Part shown: positions 60,026-64,000 of the stretch, piece by piece | Position numbering within the stretch: position 1 is the first letter of the stretch | How the letters are laid out: each line of letters starts with the position of its first letter | Assembly (NCBI GenBank): GCA_033977485.1 | Contig: CM066988.1 | Location: 51,335,649-51,399,648 of the forward strand | Direction: 5' to 3' | From: Hydrangea macrophylla | Lineage: Eukaryota > Streptophyta > Magnoliopsida > Cornales > Hydrangeaceae | Length of the DNA stretch: 64,000 nucleotides | Program-made: the position numbers and the translations under genes | The notes under the pieces: model-generated | What the model was told of the DNA's origin: nothing | The model's input: only the letters and a program-made list of their open reading frames with translations | Database searches by the model: none

Positions 60026-62215
60026 AAACTCGGGCATGGGAAGACATCGTTCGAGTCTTCGTCGATCACTATTCTTACAATCAAGAGTTGGGTGTTACGA
60101 TCAGGGATTTGGAAACAACTCGGCAGAACAACAATGAATCCTTCGCTGCACTTCTGAGCAGATGGAGGAATAAAGTAGCCCAAATGACTCGCCGGCCGGT
60201 TGAAAAGGAACAAGTGAGGATGCTAATCTGGAATCTGCAACCGCTCTACCATGAGAAATTGTTTTATCAGTCCATCTCCACTTTCGGCGAGCTGTTTGAG
60301 GTTGGAACTCGAATTGAAGACACTATTAGGGAAGGAAAGATAAAAAAGGAAGAGCCTTCGAGTAAGTCAAAAAGGCCCAACTACTCCCGCAATCCTCCGA
60401 ATGTCAATGCTCTTAGCAGTCAACCCATGGCATACCCCCCTAGGCCGTACCAACCCCTCAACCAAGCAAACTCATCCAATCGCCATTTCTAACCTCCCTC
60501 TCCTCAGCCTTAGATCCTTTCCTCAAAAAGGGCCACCTCCAACTACTCCAGCCTCGAAATACCCCGCTCCCACCAAACTGCGATATGTCCAAACAGTGTA
60601 CCTACCACCAAGCCCCTGGCCACAACACCGATGATTGCATGCGCCTCCGCCATGATATCCAAGACCTCATTGACCAAAACATCATCGAGCCACCACTAAA
60701 GCAGCCCTATGTAACCCAAAATCCCCTGCCAAACCACCAAAATATCAGATTCATTGAGTCCAACCCTGTATCCTTCAACCCTGCCACCTATATCACCCCC
60801 ATAGAACTTCCCTTGGCCCTTATTGGCATCCCAGAATTTTGGGAGATTCACCTGATCGAAGGAGAGGATGGTGAATGGCAGCAACATCTAGACGATGTGC
60901 AAGACTTATTCTTTCTGGAAGTGCATGATCTAGGGGTGGTAAATCTCAAATGGTATGATCCTAACAATGAAAGTGATGCTTCTATCTGGGACGAGCCAGA
61001 GAAACCATTTGTGGGAACAGATTGTGACTGGTTCAAAGAAGATGGGACTGTAGAAGGACCTACTCTTGCCAAGATCGATCATTTGACTAGGTCAGGAAGT
61101 CATTATCAGCCCTCTCAGCCTGTCACGAAAACCATCGAGAAAGGACCAATCAAAGATAAGGGAAAGGGGAAAATGATGACGTCATTGAAGAAGACAATGA
61201 GTTGATAAAGCAGCTAAAGAAAACCTAAGCGCATCTCTCGATGTGGGACATCATGGTGACATTCTACAAGCATATGCAAGCCGTGTTGAATGCCTTGGCT
61301 GGAATTGAAATCCCCATCAATGCCGCACCGGAAGACATGGTGGCTTTCTTGGGCACACTCACCCCTGACCCAATCATTACCTTTTCTGATGAAGATCTGC
61401 CGCCGGAAGGGTCTGCACATAACAAAGCTTTGTACATCACTGATGGGTGCAAGGGGCAGCAAGTGCCATTCTGTCTGGTCGATACAGGCTCCGCCTTAAA
61501 TGTTTGTGCTTTAAGGACCGCCACCGCCTTGGGGGTCAACATCCAGGACATCACTCCGTCTGTGCAATCCGTGAGGGCTTATGATAACACTAAGAGAAAT
61601 GTGATGGGGACTGTTTCTCTCCAAATCCGGGTAGGGTCTTTAGTCGGCACCGAAATCTTTCAAGTCATGGATATACCTGCCTTATTCAATTTGTTGATCG
61701 CATGGCCTTGGCTATATGTCAATAAAGCTGTATCGTCCACCGTGCACCAAATGATCAAGTACATTCATGAGAAAGAGGTGAAAATCATCATCGGCAACAG
61801 TTGGGGTAATGAAGCCTTCCCAAGCTACTCTCCCATCTTTGAAATCCAAATACCTGAGCTAGAAGGAGAAATCGAAGGATTCTTCATGGAAGAGGTCCAC
61901 ATGATTAGTGATGAAGACAGGTTCCCTGAAATCTACTCTGCAGTCGTCAACATCGTCCGCAAGATGAACTATTTCCCTGGAGTGGGATTGGGCCGACGTC
62001 AGCAAGGGATCTGCGAGTTCCCTCAAATCAAAGGGCAACAAAGCACTTTTCGGTTGGGGTACAAGCCCTCTGGAGAAGACATCGAGCTACAGAGGCCATG
62101 GAAGAAGAGAGTGAGGAGTCTCTTACCATACCGCAAGACCTTGAACGGGCAATTCATCAAGGAAGGGGATGACTTCCACTATTTTAGGTTCCCTGAGCTT
62201 TGGATCCATCAGGCC
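60026..62215 (+). pseudogene. Ty3/gypsy gag-protease remnant with G-patch-like segment
   Basis: Gag begins mid-domain near 60026 (WEDIVRVFVDHYSYNQELG), then VTIRDLETTRQNNNESFAA and ISTFGELFEVGTRIED. After a frame break (60490-60585) a knuckle-like CTYHQAPGHNTDDC follows. A second break near 61200 and a TAA near 61226 precede LSMWDIMVTFYKHMQAVLNA. The protease has CLVDTGSALNV (residue 81 of the frame from 61241) and a degenerate NLLIAWPWLY where LLGRPWI is usual. A G-patch-like KMNYFPGVGLGRRQQGI is at residues 241-257. RT is absent: the frame runs into the 41-bp repeats. Motifs fit a Tat/Ogre-like gypsy. Confidence 0.85.
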
Positions 62216-62221
62216 ACTGGG

Positions 62222-62671
62222 AAAATGCACGGACTCAAAATCATTCCAATTTTCGAAATTTTGGAGCCCACGGACTCAAAATCATTTCAATTTTCAAAAT
62301 TTTGGAGTCCACGGACTCAAAGTCATTTCAATTTTCAAAATTTTGGAGCCCACGGACTCAAAATCATTTCAATTCTCAAAATTTTGGAGCCCACAGACTT
62401 AAAATCATTTTAATTTTCAAAATTTTGGAGCTCACGGACTCAAAGTCATTTCAATTTTCAAAATTTTGGAGCTCATGGACTCAAAATCATTTCAATTTTC
62501 AAAATTTTGGAGCCCACAGACTCAAAATCATTTCAATTCTCAAAATTTTGGAGTCAACAGACTCAATTTTATTTCATATTGCGAAATTTTGGAGCCCACG
62601 GACTCAACTTTATTCCAATTTTCAAAATTTGGAGTCCACAGACTCAAATTTATTTCAACTTCACGAAATTG
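62222..62671 (+). repeat. Minisatellite, 11 units of 41 bp
   Basis: Units starting at GGAG lie at 62263, 62304, 62345, 62386, 62427, 62468, 62509, 62550, 62591 and 62631 (one 40-bp step), plus a first unit from 62222. Each contains CACGGACTCAAAATCATTTC. Divergence increases toward the right end. Because 41 is not a multiple of 3, each frame cycles through three peptides, and long frames stay open across the array. Confidence 0.95.
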
Positions 62672-63177
62672 AGAATCAATTTGATCCTGAAAACCATCCC
62701 CGGGGGTTAAAAGCACAATGAGGGCAAATTTTGGGGGTTCAAATCCAATTTTCGGGACCCAATTTGAAATTTGGGAGGAAAATGAAGGGTCTGGTAACCG
62801 CCTTAAATGCGGCACACGCTGGATTTTGCGGCAGTCCGTGGCTGCCGTACAGCACTCACGGAGTGTTGTTGCGGCATTCAGTGAGTGCCGCACAGCATCT
62901 CATCAATTGTCGCGCACAAAAACCGAGTGCCGCGTTTGAACAGCGGCAGTTTATACCGAGAGTTTCATTTCATTTTCATTTATTCTCTCAACCTCTCTCA
63001 AGCCGAATCCTCTCTGGAGAAATTTTCCCCCATCCTCTCTCTTCTTTTGTACTGATCCCCGGTACTCACAGGTTAGTTCTGCTCAATCAAAACCTATAAT
63101 CATTCGCATTATTTTCATTATTTTTCTAAATTTTCATGAATCTAACCACGAATTCCTTTTTTTTCTTTGACAGATCA
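62672..63177 (+). other. GC-rich stretch and probable 5' untranslated exon
   Basis: 62798-62950 is rich in TGCGGCA/TGCCGCA motifs in both orientations. A TTTATACC near 62950 could act as a weak TATA. A donor-like CACAG/GTTAGT at 63070-63071 and acceptor TTTGACAG at about 63174 would remove a roughly 105-bp intron before the ATG at 63177. This could be a gene start or the start of another retroelement. Confidence 0.35.
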
Positions 63178-64000
63178 TGGCGAGCGGTTCGTGTAGTCGG
63201 AAGAAGGCCAAGTATCGGGCCACTCATCATCCTGACGCTTCATTCCTGCTTCGGGATCCTGACGAGCATTTGTCCGCCTGCGCGTTCAAGCGCGAGGTAA
63301 AACGCCTTTTTCTTTTCTCTCAATTCTCTTCTTTTTCGAACTTCATCAATGCTATGCACAATGAATACAATTTCTTATGCCTCCTCATGTTTTGTAGAAC
63401 TTTCGATCGTTTCAACCACATCTGTGCTTACCCGTCTATTTAATTTGATCGTCCCTTGACTTTATTTATTATTTTTTTAAAACTCATGAACGCAAATCGT
63501 TTTATTTGAAGTTTTCACATTCCCTTATGAATACAACCACTGTGCTTACGAATTCCTGGCTTTATTTACCTGTTTCTATGCATATTCAATTTCATTATCT
63601 TTCATCTCCTCCAAAAGATCTTTGAATGCGATGTATGTCAACCAAGATCTCGCACACCCCTTTATGAATGATAGACCAGTATTCTTTCTCTATTACTGCT
63701 TCCCCCCTTTTTATTTTATTATTTTTGTTATTCTACAAACTTTTCGTACATGTGAAATCCATACTTGTGAAGTTCTTTCAAGAACTATTTTTGTTTACCC
63801 GTTCTTCATGGTCACGCCATTTCTTGAAACTTATATCCTGAAACCTTTATTTTATTACATATATATACATATATATATTTTATCTTTCTCTCCATTTTTT
63901 TTTTTTGCTTCTCCTTTCTTTTTTATTTACTGATATCAAATCTCGTGATTCTTTCTCTTGCAGCTGCAGCCTAAGGTGCTGAAGGGGCATGGCAGTCTCG
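63177..64000 (+). CDS. Start of an unidentified spliced reading frame, leaves the window
   Basis: ATG at 63177 is followed by MASGSCSRKKAKYRATHH, then PDASFLLRDPDEHLSACAF and KRE, up to a GAG/GTAAAA donor at about 63297. After a T-rich intron, TTGCAG at about 63962 precedes CTGCAGCCTAAGGTGCTGAAG, which continues in frame as LQPKVLKGHGSL to the window edge. Codons in both pieces are GC-richer than the surrounding spacer, which supports coding. No family was recognised; it may be a host gene or an extra ORF of a gypsy element. Confidence 0.4.

Overview
This window is nuclear DNA from a flowering plant, most likely a eudicot. The evidence is AT-rich spacer, Ty1/copia and Ty3/gypsy retrotransposons (Athila-like and Tat-like), a hAT transposase, Mutator-like elements and foldback MITEs with target-site duplications, long microsatellites, and one intron-split B3 transcription factor gene of the LEC2/FUS3/ABI3 group. 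No bacterial, organellar or viral replicon was seen. Most of the window is nested or decayed mobile DNA; I recognise one host gene with confidence.

Layout. 1-2890 is the gag-protease part of an Athila-like gypsy element on the minus strand, with a tRNA-Asp primer site and an LTR starting at 2896. 5282-7077 is the 3' end of a copia element (RNase H plus 3' LTR). It abuts 7079-11565, the 5' half (LTR, gag, protease, start of RT) of a minus-strand Tat-like gypsy element. 11566-19730 has no genes but holds several DNA-transposon derivatives: foldbacks at 11915, 12297 and 17047, a 437-bp tandem duplication, a 1.3-kb Mutator-like element with a perfect 9-bp target duplication (13553-14878), and a hAT-type element (17673-18552). 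19908-20320 is a broken gypsy RT. 24006-27045 holds a decayed hAT transposase joined to another truncated copia end. 27705-36398 is a complete but mutated copia element with 1.5-kb LTRs and a 5-bp target duplication. Its LTR U3 and its untranslated leader both carry arrays of a 14-bp GATC palindrome. 36585-38984 is a second Mutator-like element.

42562-44165 holds four exons of a B3-domain gene on the minus strand, with possible upstream exons at 47397, 47894, 51008 and 58535. Inside this neighbourhood lies 52117-55678, a very young 3.6-kb LTR element with 499-bp LTRs differing at 3 positions. It has an intact gag but no pol; GC-rich tandem repeats occupy the pol position. 60026-62215 is a plus-strand gypsy gag-protease remnant that runs into a 41-bp minisatellite. 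The window ends with an apparently spliced reading frame that leaves the right edge.

How parts relate. No retroelement here except the gag-only element has an undamaged protein, so that element, if it moves, needs pol proteins from another copy elsewhere. The hAT transposase remnant shares subterminal sequence with the hAT-type element at 17673-18552 and may represent its source family. All frameshift, boundary and identity statements come from reading by eye; no alignment or database search was run.
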